Part shown: positions 63,448-64,000 of the stretch, in pieces | How positions within the stretch are numbered: the first letter of the stretch is position 1 | Layout of the letters: each line of letters opens with the position of its first letter | Assembly: GCA_944326325.1 (NCBI GenBank) | Contig: CALVDQ010000001.1 | Span: 62,001-126,000 of the forward strand | Direction: 5' to 3' | DNA length: 64,000 nucleotides | Source: an uncultured Bacteroidales bacterium | Lineage (GTDB): Bacteria > Bacteroidota > Bacteroidia > Bacteroidales > UBA932 | Notes under the pieces: model-generated | The model's database searches: none | Told to the model about the DNA's origin: nothing | The model's input: only the letters and a program-made list of their open reading frames with translations | Position numbers and translations under genes: made by a program

Positions 63448-64000
63448 TTATTCAGCCCTGGTCATCGGATCCATGTTGACGATAAAGGACCAGTATCCAA
63501 GCTGGTCATCCTGATCGTCGCTCGGCGTCTCCGAAGTGAATATGTAGAGCCAGAACCCGATCACGTCTGAAAGCACACCGTTATTCTCGAAAGAGATGGT
63601 ATCTCCGGCCGGATCATAGAGCAGGTCCATTCCTGCATTGTCAGGCATATCAAAGGAATAGTCCGCTGAATTTACGTACGGCATCCACCAGAAATACCCT
63701 GTAATGCCGCCCTCGAACGATCCCGACATCATGTACTGCTTTGTCCATGACAGCGTGCTTTCCGTATCATCGTACGAAAGGGCGACCCTTGAAGTGCCCA
63801 GCGAAGGATCAGGGATATACATATAGTAGCCGCTCCTGTCGTTGTTCTCAACTATGGAGACAGTCGCCGAAGCTGCCACAAAATAACCGTCAGAATCCAC
63901 ATCCATATATGACAAAACCCAATTTCCTGCAAAGGATGAATAACCGTAGTTCCTTTGGGTGACAGTTATTGTCTCCATGACATTTCCTTCAGCGTCAGTC
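63448..64000 (-). CDS. Secreted beta-rich protein, C-terminal part (cut by window edge)
   Basis: The frame is open to the right window edge, so the start is missing; the ATG at 63978 is internal, because the upstream codons (TDAEGNV) continue in frame. The first visible residues (TDAEGNVMETITVTQ) look like the end of a BACON domain. The following about 170 residues form a beta-rich domain (FAGNWVLSYMDVDSDGYFVA, DDTESTLSWTKQYMMSGSFE, GITGYFWWMPYVNSADYSF, GFWLYIFTSETPSDDQDD) similar in style to the next gene. Function unknown. The stop is only a few bases before the start of the next gene, so they are co-transcribed. Confidence 0.7.
   Translation of the reverse strand, partial: TDAEGNVMETITVTQRNYGYSSFAGNWVLSYMDVDSDGYFVAASATVSIVENNDRSGYYMYIPDPSLGTSRVALSYDDTESTLSWTKQYMMSGSFEGGITGYFWWMPYVNSADYSFDMPDNAGMDLLYDPAGDTISFENNGVLSDVIGFWLYIFTSETPSDDQDDQLGYWSFIVNMDPMTRAE

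Overview
The window looks like chromosomal DNA of a Bacteroidota, most likely order Bacteroidales, with moderately high GC. The evidence is a SusC-type TonB receptor, a hybrid two-component regulator, many secreted glycoside hydrolases and lipoproteins, BACON/BspA-type surface proteins, LL-diaminopimelate aminotransferase with type III glutamine synthetase, and promoters that fit the Bacteroidetes -7 box TAnnTTTG. I cannot fix the genus from the sequence alone.

Region 1 (1-18.6 kb) is a polysaccharide utilization locus. On the minus strand a hybrid sensor/AraC regulator (5214-9308) has its own promoter. Downstream of it, uxuA, an SDR mannonate/fructuronate oxidoreductase, a GH88-DUF2264 fusion and the start of a SusC-like receptor (cut by the window edge) run in one direction. 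On the plus strand GH97, a GH28-like beta-helix enzyme, a heparinase II/III-type lyase, GH43 and a second GH88 lipoprotein form one cluster. A lyase, two unsaturated-uronyl hydrolases and UxuA/UxuB-type enzymes together point to a uronic-acid-containing glycan, with hexuronate fed to central metabolism.

Region 2 (18.6-26.5 kb) holds fragments of an XRE-type HTH gene and of a Fur-type gene, then the ammonia-assimilation operon gltB-gltD-asnB. Region 3 (26.5-32.7 kb) is a Fur-family regulator followed by a heavy-metal RND efflux operon (adaptor, pump, outer-membrane factor) closed by a strong terminator. Region 4 (32.8-39.4 kb) is dapF-dapL-glnN on the plus strand, then a guanine-deaminase-like enzyme, a Bcp peroxiredoxin and L-serine dehydratase on the minus strand.

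Region 5 (39.4-46 kb) begins with a lower-GC patch of gene remnants. An AraC regulator is then divergent to an export operon: TolC, HlyD and two ABC-2 permeases, with no ATPase gene. A possible 24-codon leader ORF with two mutually exclusive stem-loops lies between TolC and HlyD. Region 6 (45.9-53.8 kb) contains a 1637-residue exonuclease-RecQ-UvrD fusion, a tandem intergenic repeat whose last copy forms a consensus promoter, a double ThuA-domain protein and a GH18 enzyme.

Region 7 (53.8-59.6 kb) is mostly housekeeping: a lipoprotein-type peptide deformylase, an outer-membrane barrel protein, tRNA-Gly(GCC) with promoter and terminator, pheS, a nitroreductase, a small secreted protein and aspS. 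Region 8 (59.6-64 kb) is a minus-strand run of three surface lipoprotein-type genes ending with a BspA-like repeat protein and a terminator; the first gene is cut by the window edge.

I saw no CRISPR array, integrase, transposase or phage module. The least ordinary elements are the repeat/promoter array at 51 kb, the exonuclease-RecQ-UvrD fusion, the exported-looking deformylase, the possible attenuator in the efflux operon and the gene fragments at 18.6 and 39.6 kb.
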